Assembly (NCBI RefSeq): GCF_001678495.1
Contig: NZ_JTJL01000030.1
Coordinates: forward strand, 1-64,000
DNA from: Gallibacterium salpingitidis
GTDB taxonomy: Bacteria > Pseudomonadota > Gammaproteobacteria > Enterobacterales > Pasteurellaceae
Direction of reading: 5' to 3'
DNA length: 64,000 nucleotides
Positions 1-11,836 of this stretch are shown piece after piece. How positions within the stretch are numbered: position 1 is the first letter of the stretch; each line of letters starts with the position of its first letter. The notes below the pieces were generated by a model that saw nothing but the letters and a program-made list of their open reading frames with translations, did no database searches and was not told where the DNA came from. The position numbers were made by a program, and so were the translations under genes.

Positions 1-24
1 CTTTTGTCTATTAGACCTAGAGAA

Positions 25-56
25 ATAAGCCTTTATAGCGCGCTATAAAGGCTTAT
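25..56 (-). terminator. Intrinsic terminator of mnmA
   Basis: A perfect 32-bp palindrome with 16-bp arms (reading ATAAGCCTTTATAGCG on the left) lies just beyond the mnmA stop codon. It would end the minus-strand transcript that includes mnmA. The T-tract is weak, so the call rests mainly on the stem. Confidence 0.7.
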
Positions 57-61
57 CATCA

Positions 62-1216
62 TTAGCGAATTTGTTCTTCAATAATCCCGCCACCTAAACA
101 AACTTCTTCTAAATAGAAAACGGCAGATTGTCCTGGTGTTACCGCCATTTGTGGTTCATCAAAACGTACTTCAATTGTTTCATCATTCAATGGAATGATC
201 TCACAAGGTACATCTTGCTGACGATAGCGAGTTTTTACTGTACAACGTAATCTTTGCGTTAATGCCTGACGATTTACCCAATGTAATTGGCTGGCAATTA
301 ATCCTTTTGAAAATAAACGAGGATGATCATGCCCTTGTGCCACAATTAATTCATTGTGTTCTAAATCTTTATCTACGACATACCACGCTTCATCGCCAGC
401 ATTTTTTAAGCCGCCAATACGTAAACCTTTACGTTGCCCTAGTGTGTGATACATCAATCCATCATGGCGCCCAATAACCTCACCATCTACGGTACGAATA
501 TCGCCCGGTTGCGCAGGCAAATAACGTGCTAAGAAATCTTTGAATTTACGCTCACCAATAAAACAAATTCCAGTAGAATCTTTTTTCTTTGCTGTTGCTA
601 AACCCAATTCTTCAGCAATTTGGCGTACTACCGGTTTTTCCAATTCTCCTACTGGGAATAAGCTCTGTCCTACTTGTTTATTGCTTAATGTATAAAGAAA
701 GTAACTTTGATCTTTATTACCATCTAAGCCACGCAACAATTGCGCATTGTTATCTTCACCACGACGACGAACATAATGCCCTGTCGCAATATAATCAGCC
801 CCTAAATCTTCTGCTGCATATTCTAAAAAGGCTTTAAACTTAATCTCTTTATTACACAAAATATCTGGGTTTGGTGTGCGACCCGCTTTATATTCTTGTA
901 AGAAATGTTCAAAAACATTATCCCAATATTCAGCCGCAAAATTGATTTTATGTAGATGAATACCTAAACGATCGCACACTGCTTGTGCATCGGCTAAGTC
1001 TGCTGCTGCTGAACAATATTCAGTTCCATCGTCTTCTTCCCAATTCTTCATAAACAGCCCTTCTACTTGATAACCTTGCTGTTGCAAAATATAGGCTGAT
1101 ACAGAAGAATCGACACCACCTGACATCCCTACAATCACTTTTTTCTGTTGATTTTCAGCAAATTGTTCAGGAGTAACAACGATTAAACTGGTGAATGTTT
1201 TTGAAATTAATGTCAT
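62..1216 (-). CDS. mnmA: tRNA-specific 2-thiouridylase MnmA
   Basis: MnmA thiolates C2 of the wobble uridine (U34) in tRNA-Lys, -Glu and -Gln, using sulfur passed from IscS through the Tus relay and ATP to activate the base. The 384-residue product has the PP-loop SGGVDSS at residues 32-38. The two catalytic cysteines are C121 (in PDILCNKE) and C218 (in STGICFIG). Length and motifs are standard for the family. The start is supported by GGAAG five bases upstream. It is the last gene of a minus-strand series and is followed by a palindromic terminator. Nothing is missing or unusual. Confidence 0.97.
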   Translation of the reverse strand: MTLISKTFTSLIVVTPEQFAENQQKKVIVGMSGGVDSSVSAYILQQQGYQVEGLFMKNWEEDDGTEYCSAAADLADAQAVCDRLGIHLHKINFAAEYWDNVFEHFLQEYKAGRTPNPDILCNKEIKFKAFLEYAAEDLGADYIATGHYVRRRGEDNNAQLLRGLDGNKDQSYFLYTLSNKQVGQSLFPVGELEKPVVRQIAEELGLATAKKKDSTGICFIGERKFKDFLARYLPAQPGDIRTVDGEVIGRHDGLMYHTLGQRKGLRIGGLKNAGDEAWYVVDKDLEHNELIVAQGHDHPRLFSKGLIASQLHWVNRQALTQRLRCTVKTRYRQQDVPCEIIPLNDETIEVRFDEPQMAVTPGQSAVFYLEEVCLGGGIIEEQIR

Positions 1217-1232
1217 TTTTCTTCCTTTGTTT

Positions 1233-2144
1233 TTAATTTATGTTTTTAGATGGCATTTTGTATAACTGATTGATTAGGATAATACCACCTATAATAAAGA
1301 ATGCACCAATAAAGAAATTCAGCGTTGGTTCTTCTTGCAAAAATAACCAAGCAAGTAACATTGCAAAAATAGGCTCAGCCAGTTCAGTTACCTGCACTTT
1401 GGCAGCGCTTAAATAAACTAAAGCTTTTGTTGTACAGTAAAAACCTAATAAAGTGGGTAAAATCGCCAACGCCAATAAATTCAATATAATTACCAAATCC
1501 CATTGAATAGATTGATAATTTTGTAAAAATGGAATCATCAAATAGACTGAGCCAAAGAGCATCAGCATTTTTGTTAAAGGCAGACCGCCATTTAGCTTAA
1601 ATTTTTTCACTAATACGGAAAATAGCCCATAACCACTGCCAGCCAAAATAGCATTCACGATAGCTAACCAATCTCCGCCACCTGACCACGAGATAACAAA
1701 TATTCCAATAACGGCAATAATTGTGCCAATAATCGCTGAGATCGTGATGGTTTCTGCTAATAACACCCAGCCTCCAATTAATGCGGAAACAGCCGCCGAC
1801 GCCATTAGCACCACAACCACATTGGCTGCCTGACCGTATTGATAAGCATTGGTTTCAAAGAAAAACAGCACGAAAATACCTAAAAATGCACAAAAAGCGA
1901 TTTGTAGCCATAATGTTTTGGCTGATAAGTAATTAGTGCGGATACTTTGCTGTTGTTGCTGTTGAGATTGACGGCTTAATAATAAGCTCACTAAAACAAA
2001 CGCAATTAACGTTTTAATAAAGGCAATAGCTTCAATATTCAAGCCTTTTTCTAACAAAACTTTGCTAAAAATGCCAATACTGCTATTCAACGCAGCAGCA
2101 GATAAGGCGAGAAAAATCCCAAGAGCTAAGGAACGATTTTCCAC
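1233..2144 (-). CDS. DMT-superfamily EamA-type transporter
   Basis: This is a 303-residue, very hydrophobic protein with about ten membrane segments arranged as two EamA-like halves, which is the drug/metabolite transporter fold. The substrate cannot be read from the sequence; relatives export amino acids or metabolites. A glutamine-rich loop (SQQQQQQ) follows the second membrane segment. The start is GTG, preceded by GGAG at good spacing, and lies 3 bases after the stop of the upstream lipoprotein gene, so translation is probably coupled. The gene lies between the nqr operon tail and mnmA. Confidence 0.85.
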   Translation of the reverse strand: MENRSLALGIFLALSAAALNSSIGIFSKVLLEKGLNIEAIAFIKTLIAFVLVSLLLSRQSQQQQQQSIRTNYLSAKTLWLQIAFCAFLGIFVLFFFETNAYQYGQAANVVVVLMASAAVSALIGGWVLLAETITISAIIGTIIAVIGIFVISWSGGGDWLAIVNAILAGSGYGLFSVLVKKFKLNGGLPLTKMLMLFGSVYLMIPFLQNYQSIQWDLVIILNLLALAILPTLLGFYCTTKALVYLSAAKVQVTELAEPIFAMLLAWLFLQEEPTLNFFIGAFFIIGGIILINQLYKMPSKNIN

Positions 2145-2147
2145 TTG

Positions 2148-2561
2148 TTACTCCATATTTTTAATATCATTCACTTTATCGCCATTCCTATCTATATAGT
2201 ACCAATCATCACTCTGGCAATAATGATATTCTCCTTTTGAGTTAGGCACTTCTTTCACTTCTCCATATTCCGTTACTTTGGCTTTACCTGCATTAAAAGG
2301 TAAGGCACAAGTAAATCGTGGTTTAATCACTAATTCTCCTCTAGCATTAACATAACCAATACGTCCTTGCTGATCCACAACACGTGACATACCTTCCACT
2401 AAATAATCATCGCCATTATCAAACTGATAAGCTCGATACTGTTCTTTAGTAGTACAACTCAATACAAAAAGGATAAATATTAGAGAAGTGTGTAATCTTA
2501 ATCTCATAAAATTAGGTTTAACTTTGAGGTACATCTTAGCAACATACCTCAAATTAGCCAT
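2148..2561 (-). CDS. Putative WG-repeat lipoprotein downstream of nqrM
   Basis: This is a small protein of unknown function. It has a hydrophobic signal segment ending in a lipobox-like VLSC, so it is probably a lipoprotein. The body resembles a WG/KWG-type repeat (RVVDQQGRIGYVNARGELVIKPRF), followed by a Tyr- and Asp-rich tail. The start is uncertain. The first ATG (2561) gives an unusually long n-region, whereas ATGs at 2534 or 2507 would place a compact signal peptide directly before the lipobox. No start has a strong Shine-Dalgarno. It begins 1 base after the nqrM stop and ends just before the DMT gene, so it travels in the nqr transcript. Confidence 0.7.
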   Translation of the reverse strand: MANLRYVAKMYLKVKPNFMRLRLHTSLIFILFVLSCTTKEQYRAYQFDNGDDYLVEGMSRVVDQQGRIGYVNARGELVIKPRFTCALPFNAGKAKVTEYGEVKEVPNSKGEYHYCQSDDWYYIDRNGDKVNDIKNME

Positions 2562-2562
2562 T

Positions 2563-2790
2563 TTATAGAATACGTCCTGCTTCTTGTAATTTTGCTTGAC
2601 GTTCAGCCTCTTTCGCCATCTTGGCTTTACGTTTGTCGCATGGTTCTGGGCAATCGCAAACTTTTTCTAACCCTAAAGAAGAAATACCACCGCAGCTACC
2701 ACTGATAGTTCTACGTTTAATGATATAGCCAATTGCCATCGCAAAAATCACTACTACAAAAAATCCGAAGGTTACTAAAAATAATTTCAT
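2563..2790 (-). CDS. nqrM: Na+-NQR maturation protein NqrM
   Basis: NqrM (formerly DUF539) is required to assemble the NQR complex, probably by delivering iron to the cysteine-coordinated centre between NqrD and NqrE. The 75-residue product has one N-terminal membrane helix (residues 3-25). A conserved cysteine cluster follows in SCGGISSLGLEKVCDCPEPC, with four cysteines. The ATG at 2790 overlaps the apbE stop as TGATG and has AAGGAAG upstream, so I prefer it to the GTG one codon earlier. Its place directly after apbE is the usual one. Confidence 0.93.
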   Translation of the reverse strand: MKLFLVTFGFFVVVIFAMAIGYIIKRRTISGSCGGISSLGLEKVCDCPEPCDKRKAKMAKEAERQAKLQEAGRIL

Positions 2791-3845
2791 CACTTACTTC
2801 CTTCTTTCTTAGTGTCCATCAACTTAGCAAAAGCCTTAGACATCTTCGTTTCAAAACCTTTATCTGTTTTGATAATCAGATAAATCGCAAGATTCTCTTT
2901 TTCGGCTACGGCTAATGCTTTCTCTGCACCTAATACAAATAACCCGGTTGCATAACCATCTGCCAACATACAACTTGGATCGATTACAGTAATCGAAGCC
3001 AGGTTATGCTGTAATGGGTAACCTGTTTTAGGATCAATTTCATGAGAAAAGCGTTTACCATTCTCTTCAAAATAATTGCGATAATCCCCTGAAGTTGCCA
3101 TTGATAAATTACTTAAACCAATAATTTGTTCTACTGCACGAGAACCATCGAACTCTGGTTTTTCAATCGCAATTTGCCATGGTTGACCTTTCTCATTCAC
3201 ACCTTTGGTATGAATTTCCCCACCAATTTCTACGAGGTAATCCGTCACACCAATACTTTCTAAATAACTAGCAACTTTATCAACCCCAAAACCTTTTGCA
3301 ATAGAAGAGAGATCAACATAAAGTTCTGGGATCTTTTTGATTAAGGCTGGCTTACCTTCTGCCTCAGTTACGACTAAATTATCAATACCTGTCCATGCTT
3401 TACGAGTTGCAATCTCTTCGGCACTCGGTTCTTTATCCGTACGTTTTTCAGGTCCAAATCCCCATAGATTCACTAATGGACCAACCGTAACATCTAATGC
3501 ACCTTCTGTCTTCTGATTTAAAGCTATCGCCGCTTGTACGACTTTGGCAAAATCTGCAGACACTGGGAATGGTTTATTAATTTCTTTACTTTGATTAAAA
3601 CGACTTAATTCAGAATCCTGTTGATAAGTGGACATCTGATTATTCACTTCTTTCAGTGCTTCATCAATTTTTTGATGTGCCATTTCAGGACCAGTCTTAA
3701 TACCATTATCAAGATATTTGATATGGTATGTCGTCCCCATTGTTTTCCCTGAAAGGGTAACAATCTCCGTTTGCTTACCACAAGCTACAAGAAAAAAGGC
3801 TAGTCCTACAAGGACCAGCCAATGAGTTAGTTTTTTTAATAACAT
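2790..3845 (-). CDS. apbE: FAD:protein FMN transferase ApbE (NQR-associated)
   Basis: ApbE transfers FMN from FAD onto a threonine of NqrB and NqrC through a phosphoester bond and thereby matures Na+-NQR. The 351-residue product begins with a lipoprotein signal ending LVAC (cysteine 22), so it should be anchored to the periplasmic face of the inner membrane, where flavinylation occurs. Family landmarks are MGTTYHIKY near the N-terminus, the central GGEIHTKG and the C-terminal ADGYATGLFVLG. It sits directly downstream of nqrF and overlaps nqrM by one base. Confidence 0.95.
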   Translation of the reverse strand: MLLKKLTHWLVLVGLAFFLVACGKQTEIVTLSGKTMGTTYHIKYLDNGIKTGPEMAHQKIDEALKEVNNQMSTYQQDSELSRFNQSKEINKPFPVSADFAKVVQAAIALNQKTEGALDVTVGPLVNLWGFGPEKRTDKEPSAEEIATRKAWTGIDNLVVTEAEGKPALIKKIPELYVDLSSIAKGFGVDKVASYLESIGVTDYLVEIGGEIHTKGVNEKGQPWQIAIEKPEFDGSRAVEQIIGLSNLSMATSGDYRNYFEENGKRFSHEIDPKTGYPLQHNLASITVIDPSCMLADGYATGLFVLGAEKALAVAEKENLAIYLIIKTDKGFETKMSKAFAKLMDTKKEGSK

Positions 3846-3866
3846 AATTAATAAATATTTTATTTA

Positions 3867-5090
3867 TCAACCACCGAAATCATCTAACAAGATGTTTTCG
3901 TCTTCTACACCAAGATCCTTCAGCATCTTAATTACTGCTGCATTCATCACTGGAGGTCCACACATATAGTATTCACAATCTTCTGGTGCTTCATGATTTT
4001 TCAGATAGTTTTCATAAAGAACATTGTGAATAAAGCCTGTATAACCAGTCCAGTTATCTTCTGGTAAAGGATCTGATAACGCTACATGCCATACGAAGTT
4101 ATCATTTTCACGTTGTAACATATCGAAATCTTCTACATAGAACATTTCACGTTTAGAACGTGCGCCATACCAGAAAGAGATCTTACGTTTAGAGTGTAAG
4201 CGTTTTAATTGGTCAAAGATATGTGAACGCATTGGCGCCATACCTGCACCACCACCGATAAATACCATTTCTGCATCAGTATCTTTCGCAAAGAATTCAC
4301 CGAATGGACCAGAAATTGTTACTTTATCACCTGGTTTTAATGACCAAATGTAAGATGACATTTGTCCAGGTGGTACATCTGGGTTTCTTGGTGGCGGAGT
4401 TGCAATACGCACGTTCAACATAATAATCCCTTTTTCTTCAGGATATGAAGCCATTGAATACGCACGAGTAATATGCTCATCAACTTTAGAAACATAACGG
4501 AATAAATTGAATTTTTTCCAATCTTCTTGATATTTTTCAGGAATATCAAAATCGCTATATTTTACAGTATGTGGATCAGCTTCAATTTGAATATAACCAC
4601 CAGCGCGGAAAGGTACTTCTTCACCTTCTGGAATTGCTAATTTCAACTCTTTAATAAAGGTTGCTTTGTTATCATTAGAGATAACAGTACATTGCCATTT
4701 TTTCACCCCAAAAATTTCTTCTGGTAATTCAATATCCATACTATTTTTGACGTTAACTTGGCAAGATAGACGATAACCTTCTGCCGCTTCTCTTTTATTG
4801 ATGTGTGACAACTCTGTAGGAAGAATATCACCACCACCACTTTTAACTTTTACGCGGCATTGACCACATGAGCCACCACCACCGCAAGCAGATGAAACGA
4901 AAATACCTTGACTTGCTAATGCACCTAGTAATTTTCCACCTGCTGGCAATGTAATTGCTTTAGCAGGATCATTATTGATACTAATGGTGATATCACCAGA
5001 ATTAACTAGCTTTGATTTAGCAAACAGGATTAATACCGCCAATACTAAAATAATGACGGTAAACATCGCTATTCCTAATGTAATTTCCAT
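3867..5090 (-). CDS. nqrF: Na+-NQR subunit F, NADH-oxidising flavoprotein
   Basis: NqrF is the entry subunit of the sodium pump. It oxidises NADH on a FAD and passes electrons to a 2Fe-2S centre. The 407-residue protein has one N-terminal membrane helix, then a ferredoxin domain with the cluster cysteines at about 69, 75 and 78 ([11 protein letters not shown]) and 110. A ferredoxin-reductase domain follows, with the FAD motif RAYSMASYP and a C-terminal NADH-binding part ([11 protein letters not shown]). GGGGATAAAGC precedes the ATG. It is the last structural gene of the operon and apbE follows after 21 bases. Confidence 0.97.
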   Translation of the reverse strand: MEITLGIAMFTVIILVLAVLILFAKSKLVNSGDITISINNDPAKAITLPAGGKLLGALASQGIFVSSACGGGGSCGQCRVKVKSGGGDILPTELSHINKREAAEGYRLSCQVNVKNSMDIELPEEIFGVKKWQCTVISNDNKATFIKELKLAIPEGEEVPFRAGGYIQIEADPHTVKYSDFDIPEKYQEDWKKFNLFRYVSKVDEHITRAYSMASYPEEKGIIMLNVRIATPPPRNPDVPPGQMSSYIWSLKPGDKVTISGPFGEFFAKDTDAEMVFIGGGAGMAPMRSHIFDQLKRLHSKRKISFWYGARSKREMFYVEDFDMLQRENDNFVWHVALSDPLPEDNWTGYTGFIHNVLYENYLKNHEAPEDCEYYMCGPPVMNAAVIKMLKDLGVEDENILLDDFGG

Positions 5091-5103
5091 GCTTTATCCC
5101 CTT

Positions 5104-5700
5104 TTACAACTGGATGCCTGAGAAAGACATGAAACCAAGAGCCATCAAGCCAACAGAAATAAAGGTAATTCCTAAGCCTTTTAACCCTTTTGGTACATCT
5201 GAATATTTCATCTTCTCAGTGATACCTGCTAACGCAACGATAGCAAACATCCAACCTAAACCTGCGCCAACACCATACACAACAGACTCACCAAAAGTAT
5301 AGTCACGTTGTACCATGAAAGATACGCCCCCGAAAATCGCACAGTTTACTGTGATTAACGGTAAGAAGATCCCTAATGCGTTATAGAGCGCTGGGAAGAA
5401 TTTATCTAACACCATTTCCAAGATTTGCACTAATGCCGCGATTACACCGATAAAAGTGATGAAGTTTAAGAAACTTAAATCAACGCCATCAACTAATGCA
5501 CCATCTCGTAAAATAAGGTTATAAACTACGTTATTAACAGGAACAGAGATACCTAATACCACTGTTACTGCCACACCAAGTCCAAACGCTGTAGATACTT
5601 TTTTAGACACCGCTAAAAAGGTACACATTCCCAAGAAGAAGGAAAGCGCCATATTTTCAATAAATATGGATTTTACAAATAAACTAATATAGTGTTCCAT
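5104..5700 (-). CDS. nqrE: Na+-NQR subunit E, membrane subunit
   Basis: NqrE is an integral membrane subunit of the sodium-pumping NADH:quinone oxidoreductase and pairs with NqrD in inverted topology. The 198-residue product has six predicted membrane helices. It carries a cysteine in the first half (FLGMCTFLA) and another in VNCAIFGG, the paired half-membrane motifs that ligate the shared iron centre. AAGGATTAATACC precedes the start. It lies 4 bases after nqrD and 13 bases before nqrF. Confidence 0.97.
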   Translation of the reverse strand: MEHYISLFVKSIFIENMALSFFLGMCTFLAVSKKVSTAFGLGVAVTVVLGISVPVNNVVYNLILRDGALVDGVDLSFLNFITFIGVIAALVQILEMVLDKFFPALYNALGIFLPLITVNCAIFGGVSFMVQRDYTFGESVVYGVGAGLGWMFAIVALAGITEKMKYSDVPKGLKGLGITFISVGLMALGFMSFSGIQL

Positions 5701-5704
5701 GGTA

Positions 5705-6334
5705 TTAATCCTTCTCTACTTGTTCTGGTTTCCAAGTTCTGAGACCCCAGATGATGAAACCGATAATAAAGAATGCACTTGGTGCTAATAAGAATAAACC
5801 ATTGGTTTGATACCAACCGCCATCTTGAATAGTTTGGAAAACTGTTACACCAAATAATTTACCTGAACCGATTAATTCACGAATAAATGCCACAACAATT
5901 AACATTGCACCATATCCTAAACCGTTACCGATACCATCAAGGAAACTATCAATTGGATTTTCCTTCATCGCAAAGGCTTCAGCACGTCCCATTACGATAC
6001 AGTTAGTAATAATCAAACCAACGAATACCGATAATTGTTTAGAAATGTTGTAAGCATAAGCTCGCAAAATTTGGTCAACAAGGATAACTAATGACGCAAT
6101 AATTGCCATTTGCACAATAATACGAATACTGTTCGGAATGTAATTACGAATACAAGAAATAAAGAAACTTGAAAACGCAGTTACTAAACTCACAGAAATT
6201 CCCATTACAATCGCAGTTTCAAGCTTAGTTGTTACCGCTAATGCTGAGCAGATCCCAAGAATTTGTAAGGCAATTGGGTTGTTATTAATTACTGGGTTAA
6301 GCAATAACCCTTTTTTACTTTGTTTCTCAGCCAT
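5705..6334 (-). CDS. nqrD: Na+-NQR subunit D, membrane subunit
   Basis: NqrD is homologous to NqrE and forms the pseudo-symmetric membrane pair with it. The 209-residue protein has six membrane helices and the two cysteine motifs LGICSALAV and [11 protein letters not shown], which are the counterparts of those in NqrE. The ATG overlaps the end of nqrC by 8 bases and has AAGGGG upstream, so the two are translationally coupled. Length and motifs are normal. Confidence 0.97.
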   Translation of the reverse strand: MAEKQSKKGLLLNPVINNNPIALQILGICSALAVTTKLETAIVMGISVSLVTAFSSFFISCIRNYIPNSIRIIVQMAIIASLVILVDQILRAYAYNISKQLSVFVGLIITNCIVMGRAEAFAMKENPIDSFLDGIGNGLGYGAMLIVVAFIRELIGSGKLFGVTVFQTIQDGGWYQTNGLFLLAPSAFFIIGFIIWGLRTWKPEQVEKD

Positions 6335-7094
6335 TGTTTAATACCCCTTCTTTAAGTTTAGCTAAGAAAGGACCAAAGCCTTTCGGGCCAAACCAGAATT
6401 TGAATGTATTGTTTACACCATTGCTGGTCAAAGTTGCTCCTGATAATGCATCAATACCATGTGCTTTATCAGATGAACCACCTTTACTTACATGTAATGC
6501 AACTTGGTTTTGTTCATTGAAAATTGTTTTTCCAACGAAAGTTGATTGCCATTTAGGGTTTTCAATCTCACCACCTAATCCCGGAGTTTCCCCTTGATCA
6601 TAGTAAGTAATACCATCAATTGTGTTGCCATCTGGCTGTACTGCAATAAAGCCGTACATTACAGACCAAAGTCCAGTACCATAAACTGGTAATACGACTT
6701 GCTTAACTTTACCGTCATCACCTTTTACAAGATAAACTTCAGCATAATTAGCACGACGACCGATTTTGGCAATATCATCTTCACCTAATACAATACTGGT
6801 TGCAGGATCTTTCGCAGCCTTCGCTGCATCGAAATTCGCTTGGTTAGCAACAAAATCACCAGTATTTAAATCCACTAAACGTGGTTCAATATACTTATTA
6901 AATGAATCTGTTACATTGCTACCAGCTTTTAATAAACCTGCCACACTAAGAATATTTTTTTGTTTATCTAACAATTTTTGTTCTTGTTGACGTGGTTTTA
7001 ACGATACCGCAGAACCCGCTACGATAACTGAGCACACTAAACTTACCAACACGACAACAACCAGTGTGCCGATAACACTATCTTTCTTAAACAT
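6327..7094 (-). CDS. nqrC: Na+-NQR subunit C, covalent FMN carrier
   Basis: NqrC has one N-terminal membrane anchor and a periplasmic FMN-binding domain. FMN is linked to the threonine of SGAT (T221), part of [13 protein letters not shown], and ApbE attaches it. I start at the ATG at 7094, giving MFKKDSVIG and 255 residues. This start has AGGAG at good spacing and the family-typical N-terminus. An upstream in-frame extension to 7154 lies inside nqrB and lacks a ribosome site. The gene overlaps nqrB by 8 bases and nqrD by 8 bases. Confidence 0.95.
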   Translation of the reverse strand: MFKKDSVIGTLVVVVLVSLVCSVIVAGSAVSLKPRQQEQKLLDKQKNILSVAGLLKAGSNVTDSFNKYIEPRLVDLNTGDFVANQANFDAAKAAKDPATSIVLGEDDIAKIGRRANYAEVYLVKGDDGKVKQVVLPVYGTGLWSVMYGFIAVQPDGNTIDGITYYDQGETPGLGGEIENPKWQSTFVGKTIFNEQNQVALHVSKGGSSDKAHGIDALSGATLTSNGVNNTFKFWFGPKGFGPFLAKLKEGVLNNG

Positions 7095-8325
7095 TACGCG
7101 CTCTCCTACGTTTGATATTCGCTTGAACAACAATGTAATCGAACAATGGTGCAAATAAGTTAGCGAATAAAATAGCTAACATCATACCTTCTGGATAAGC
7201 TGGGTTTACAACACGAATTAATACACACATTACGCCGATTAATGCGCCATACCACCATTTTCCTTTATTGGTAAATGAAGCTGAAACTGGGTCAGTTGCC
7301 ATAAACAACATCCCTAAAGCGAAACCACCTAATACTAAGTGCCAGTACCAAGGCATTGAGAACATTGGGTTAGTCGCTGAACCAATTAAATTGAATAGTG
7401 AAGAAGTTGCGATCATACCGATCATTACCCCAGCGATAATACGCCAAGAAGCAATACGTGCGAATACGATAACCGCTGCACCGATTAATAGTGCTAATGT
7501 TGAAACTTCACCAATAGATCCTGGAATATTTCCTAAGAATGCATCCATCCATTGAATTGGTTGACCAGTAGTAACTTGTTTTAACGCACCTTCACCACCA
7601 GCTGCCCATTGAGAAAGCGCTGTTGCTCCAGAGAAGCCGTCCGCTGCCACCCAAACTGAGTCACCTGAAATTTGTGCCGGATAAGCGAAGAATAAGAACG
7701 CACGACCCGCTAATGCAGGGTTCATAAAGTTTTTACCTACACCACCAAAAACTTCTTTCGCAACTACAACACCAAAGGTTGTTGCTAATGCTGCTTGCCA
7801 TAACGGTAAAGTTGGCGGAACAATTAGTGCTAACAAAATAGAAGTAACAAAGAAACCTTCATTAATTTCATGTTTACGCACAGTCGCAAATAAAACTTCC
7901 CAGAAACCACCTACAATAAACACAGTAATGTAAATTGGTAGGAAGAAAATCGCACCTAACGCCATTTTTGCTAATACACCTGCATCAGGTGAAACTAGCC
8001 CTAACGCATTAGCAAACGCAAAATGCCAATCATGTGCCACATTTTGTGCAAGATTTTGTGCAAAATCACCAACGCTCAACGCTAAGATTGATTGTGCACC
8101 TACGTTAAACATTCCATAGAACATTGCTGGAAATAATGCCAACCACACTAACACCATCATACGTTTAGAATCTAACGCATCACGGACATGAGAAGCCTTC
8201 CCCGTTACTGTACCTGGTGTATATAAGAATGTCGCCGTTGCTTCATATAAGGCGTACCATTTTTCATATTTACCACCCGGTAAAAATGCAGGTTCCATTT
8301 TCTCTAAAAGATGTTTTAAACCCAT
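7087..8325 (-). CDS. nqrB: Na+-NQR subunit B, main sodium-translocating subunit
   Basis: NqrB is the largest membrane subunit. It holds a covalent FMN and riboflavin and carries the Na+ channel. The 412-residue protein has about ten membrane helices. The FMN-threonine motif SGAT (T235, in [10 protein letters not shown]) follows the glycine-rich [16 protein letters not shown] segment. The N-terminus [12 protein letters not shown] is standard. It follows nqrA with a 2-base gap and overlaps nqrC. Confidence 0.97.
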   Translation of the reverse strand: MGLKHLLEKMEPAFLPGGKYEKWYALYEATATFLYTPGTVTGKASHVRDALDSKRMMVLVWLALFPAMFYGMFNVGAQSILALSVGDFAQNLAQNVAHDWHFAFANALGLVSPDAGVLAKMALGAIFFLPIYITVFIVGGFWEVLFATVRKHEINEGFFVTSILLALIVPPTLPLWQAALATTFGVVVAKEVFGGVGKNFMNPALAGRAFLFFAYPAQISGDSVWVAADGFSGATALSQWAAGGEGALKQVTTGQPIQWMDAFLGNIPGSIGEVSTLALLIGAAVIVFARIASWRIIAGVMIGMIATSSLFNLIGSATNPMFSMPWYWHLVLGGFALGMLFMATDPVSASFTNKGKWWYGALIGVMCVLIRVVNPAYPEGMMLAILFANLFAPLFDYIVVQANIKRRRARNV

Positions 8326-8327
8326 TT

Positions 8328-9719
<1,392 letters not shown>

Positions 9720-9836
9720 TCATTGCAGTGATCTCTCGTTTGAGTAGTTTCCAGCGAATCATTAGTCTTAACGTTATCTTTTTTGTTAGAGAACCCACAA
9801 CTTCTCTTTGAAAAACAAGGCGATAATCTCTTCACA

Positions 9837-9855
9837 AATCGTTAAGTTAACGATT
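9837..9855. promoter_or_regulatory. 19-bp perfect palindrome, candidate operator for nqr
   Basis: AATCGTTAAGTTAACGATT reads as two 9-bp arms around a central G. It lies about 170 bases upstream of nqrA. Perfect symmetry at this length is unlikely by chance even in AT-rich DNA and suggests a dimeric repressor or activator site. The binding protein is unknown. Confidence 0.5.
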
Positions 9856-9893
9856 GCACTGTCCACTTAATTTTAAAACTCAAATCTGTACAA

Positions 9894-9974
9894 ATCCTTG
9901 TTCAGGTTAAAAATATTAACCAAAACAATGAATTAAATAATTAATAATAATAATTACAAGGGGTGAACAAGGAT
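9894..9974. repeat. Inverted repeat ATCCTTGTTCA with nested hairpin
   Basis: ATCCTTGTTCA at 9894-9904 is exactly complementary to TGAACAAGGAT at 9964-9974. A smaller hairpin GGTTAAAAATATTAACC (9905-9921) starts immediately inside the left arm. This could fold in the nqr leader RNA or serve as paired protein sites. Confidence 0.45.
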
Positions 9975-10125
9975 ATATAAAACGGTTTATTCTAACCAAA
10001 ACCACCCCATTAATTCTAGTCAATGAACGTCGTTTTTGAAAAAAATGTGAAAAATTTGATATTTTTCAATAAAATTACCTAAAAATTCTCTCGGAAAATC
10101 AAACAAATACTACTTTAGAAGTATA

Positions 10126-10434
10126 TTACTGACCATGTCCCATACAGTTAGGTGAAGCTGGAACTTCTTGTAAATTTTGCCATTCTTCTGGTGTATAGAG
10201 ATGTAACGCCAATGCATGCACTCCAGCAGCTAACTGATCAGCAAGCAATTGATAAATTAAACGATGACGAGCAACCGCACGCATACCAACAAAACGTTCC
10301 GATGCCAAAATAACTTTAAAATGAGATTCAGCCCCTTTGCCAGAACTGTGCATATGGCTTTCATTAATGATTTCTAGATGGAGTGGAGAAAATTCTTGTT
10401 GTAATAAGAGGGTAATTTGTTGCTGTTTATTCAT
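10126..10434 (-). CDS. bolA: BolA family transcriptional regulator / iron-sulfur protein
   Basis: BolA proteins bind monothiol glutaredoxin with a shared 2Fe-2S cluster and influence morphology and stress gene expression. The 102-residue product has the BolA fold signature, including FKVILASERFVGMRAVARHRLIYQLL and the HALALHLYTPEEW stretch. The GKGAESHFK motif and the conserved histidine of the RHRL segment are present. It is divergent from yajG, the same arrangement as in E. coli, and points toward the nqr operon about 460 bases away. Confidence 0.93.
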   Translation of the reverse strand: MNKQQQITLLLQQEFSPLHLEIINESHMHSSGKGAESHFKVILASERFVGMRAVARHRLIYQLLADQLAAGVHALALHLYTPEEWQNLQEVPASPNCMGHGQ

Positions 10435-10535
10435 AATTTCTTTTGACTAATGCTGTAATTTATATAAATATTCGCTATTTTATACGATGTATTAAAACTC
10501 TTAAACCTCACAATGAATAAATAGGAAAACTCATT

Positions 10536-11129
10536 ATGTACAAGACATTAAAACGCTTATCTCTTGCCAGTGTTTTGCTTGCAAGCTTTGCACTTGCTGG
10601 TTGTCAAAATCAACCAAATACCATTACCTTCACTCCACCTGCTGCAGTAGGCCCATTTAACGCACAAAACCAAACTGCAAGCGTGAGTGTTGCTGCTCGT
10701 GATCTACGTGCTAATCAATCGATTTCACAATATGTGAATAATGGCCAACTCTATCCAATTTATGCACAACCTTCCGTTGCAGAACTATTCCAACAATCTT
10801 TACAACAAGATTTAAATAGTAAAGGCTTCCGAATTTTACCAGGAAATGCGCCAACCAATGTTACTGTCAATGTTAAACAATTCTATGCGAATGTGAACCA
10901 AGGTAACGTGCGTTACAAAGTAGATGCTTCTGTACAATTAACCATCCAAGTACAAAGCGCAAAAGGTGAATACAGTAAGAATATTGAAACTCGCCGTTCA
11001 CAAGAAGGCGCTTTCAACGCGAAAACTGAAGAAATTCAAAAAGTGTTAGGACAAGCATTTGATGATGCAGTGAAAGAACTCCATCAAGATCAAGAAGTAT
11101 CAAACGCAATTCTTCGTTTATCTCATTAA
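10536..11129 (+). CDS. yajG: YajG family lipoprotein
   Basis: This is a 197-residue outer-membrane-type lipoprotein of unknown function. The signal peptide ends in the lipobox LAGC with cysteine 23. The mature part carries the YajG pattern: an N-terminal segment with ARDLR, a middle LFQQSLQQDLNSKGF and a strand-rich second half. TAGGAAAA precedes the ATG. The gene is divergent from bolA and is followed by a bidirectional terminator shared with eda. Confidence 0.9.
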   Translation: MYKTLKRLSLASVLLASFALAGCQNQPNTITFTPPAAVGPFNAQNQTASVSVAARDLRANQSISQYVNNGQLYPIYAQPSVAELFQQSLQQDLNSKGFRILPGNAPTNVTVNVKQFYANVNQGNVRYKVDASVQLTIQVQSAKGEYSKNIETRRSQEGAFNAKTEEIQKVLGQAFDDAVKELHQDQEVSNAILRLSH

Positions 11130-11136
11130 TATAAAA

Positions 11137-11164
11137 ATTCCCTCGTATCAACATACGAGGGAAT
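11137..11164. terminator. Bidirectional terminator between yajG and eda
   Basis: The stem ATTCCCTCGTAT / ATACGAGGGAAT (12 bp) with loop CAAC is preceded by A5 and followed by a T-rich stretch, so it can end the convergent yajG and eda transcripts. Confidence 0.85.
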
Positions 11165-11188
11165 CTTATTCTATATCAATTAGTTAAA

Positions 11189-11836
11189 TTAGCCACGTAA
11201 GCTTTTCACTAATGCTACTGCTTCAGCAGTTAATTGCTCTACTTTCGCCCAATCGCCAGCTTCTACCGCATCACTAGGAATCATCCAAGAACCACCGATA
11301 GTCTTCACGCATTTTACCGCAAGATAACTTGCGACATTTTTCGGTGATACACCACCAGTTGGACAGAAACTTAATTGTGGTAATGCTGCTGAAATCGCTT
11401 TTAATGCTGCAGCACCGCCATTAATTTCTGCGGGGAAGAATTTAAGATGATCATAACCAAGTTCTAATGCCTGCATCATTTCTGATGGTGTTGCTGTACC
11501 AGGAATTAATGCGACATCACTTGCAGCTGCATGTTTTAATAACGCCGGTGTTGCTCCCGGAGAAATAACGAATTTTGCTCCTGCCGCTACTGCTTGATCA
11601 AATTGTTCTGCTGATAATACCGTACCAGCGCCTACTAACGCATCCGGCACTTCTTTACTTAATAATTTAATTGCATCTAATGCTACTGAACTACGTAAGG
11701 TAATTTCAAAAACATTAATTCCGCCTGCTTGCAACGCTTTCGCCATTGGTAAAGCATCTTCCAATTTTTTAATTACCATCACAGGTACCACAGGTGAAGC
11801 GCTAAAAACTTCTGCTGGCTGTAACTTCCACTTCAT
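11189..11836 (-). CDS. eda: KHG/KDPG aldolase (2-dehydro-3-deoxy-phosphogluconate aldolase)
   Basis: Eda cleaves 2-keto-3-deoxy-6-phosphogluconate into pyruvate and glyceraldehyde-3-phosphate. The 215-residue product has the catalytic glutamate in FEITLRS (E45) and the Schiff-base lysine K132 in DHLKFFPAE. The phosphate-binding PTGGVSPKN is also present. I chose the ATG at 11836 over the one two codons upstream because AGGA lies at proper distance from it. No edd is seen in the window, so it probably serves uronate or ketogluconate catabolism; that is inference. It stands alone, convergent with yajG. Confidence 0.94.
   Translation of the reverse strand: MKWKLQPAEVFSASPVVPVMVIKKLEDALPMAKALQAGGINVFEITLRSSVALDAIKLLSKEVPDALVGAGTVLSAEQFDQAVAAGAKFVISPGATPALLKHAAASDVALIPGTATPSEMMQALELGYDHLKFFPAEINGGAAALKAISAALPQLSFCPTGGVSPKNVASYLAVKCVKTIGGSWMIPSDAVEAGDWAKVEQLTAEAVALVKSLRG

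Noticed and set aside
1921-1980. Possible triplet repeat encoding poly-glutamine in the first DMT transporter gene.
   Set aside because: The codons are mixed and the repeat is short and imperfect, so slippage is unlikely.
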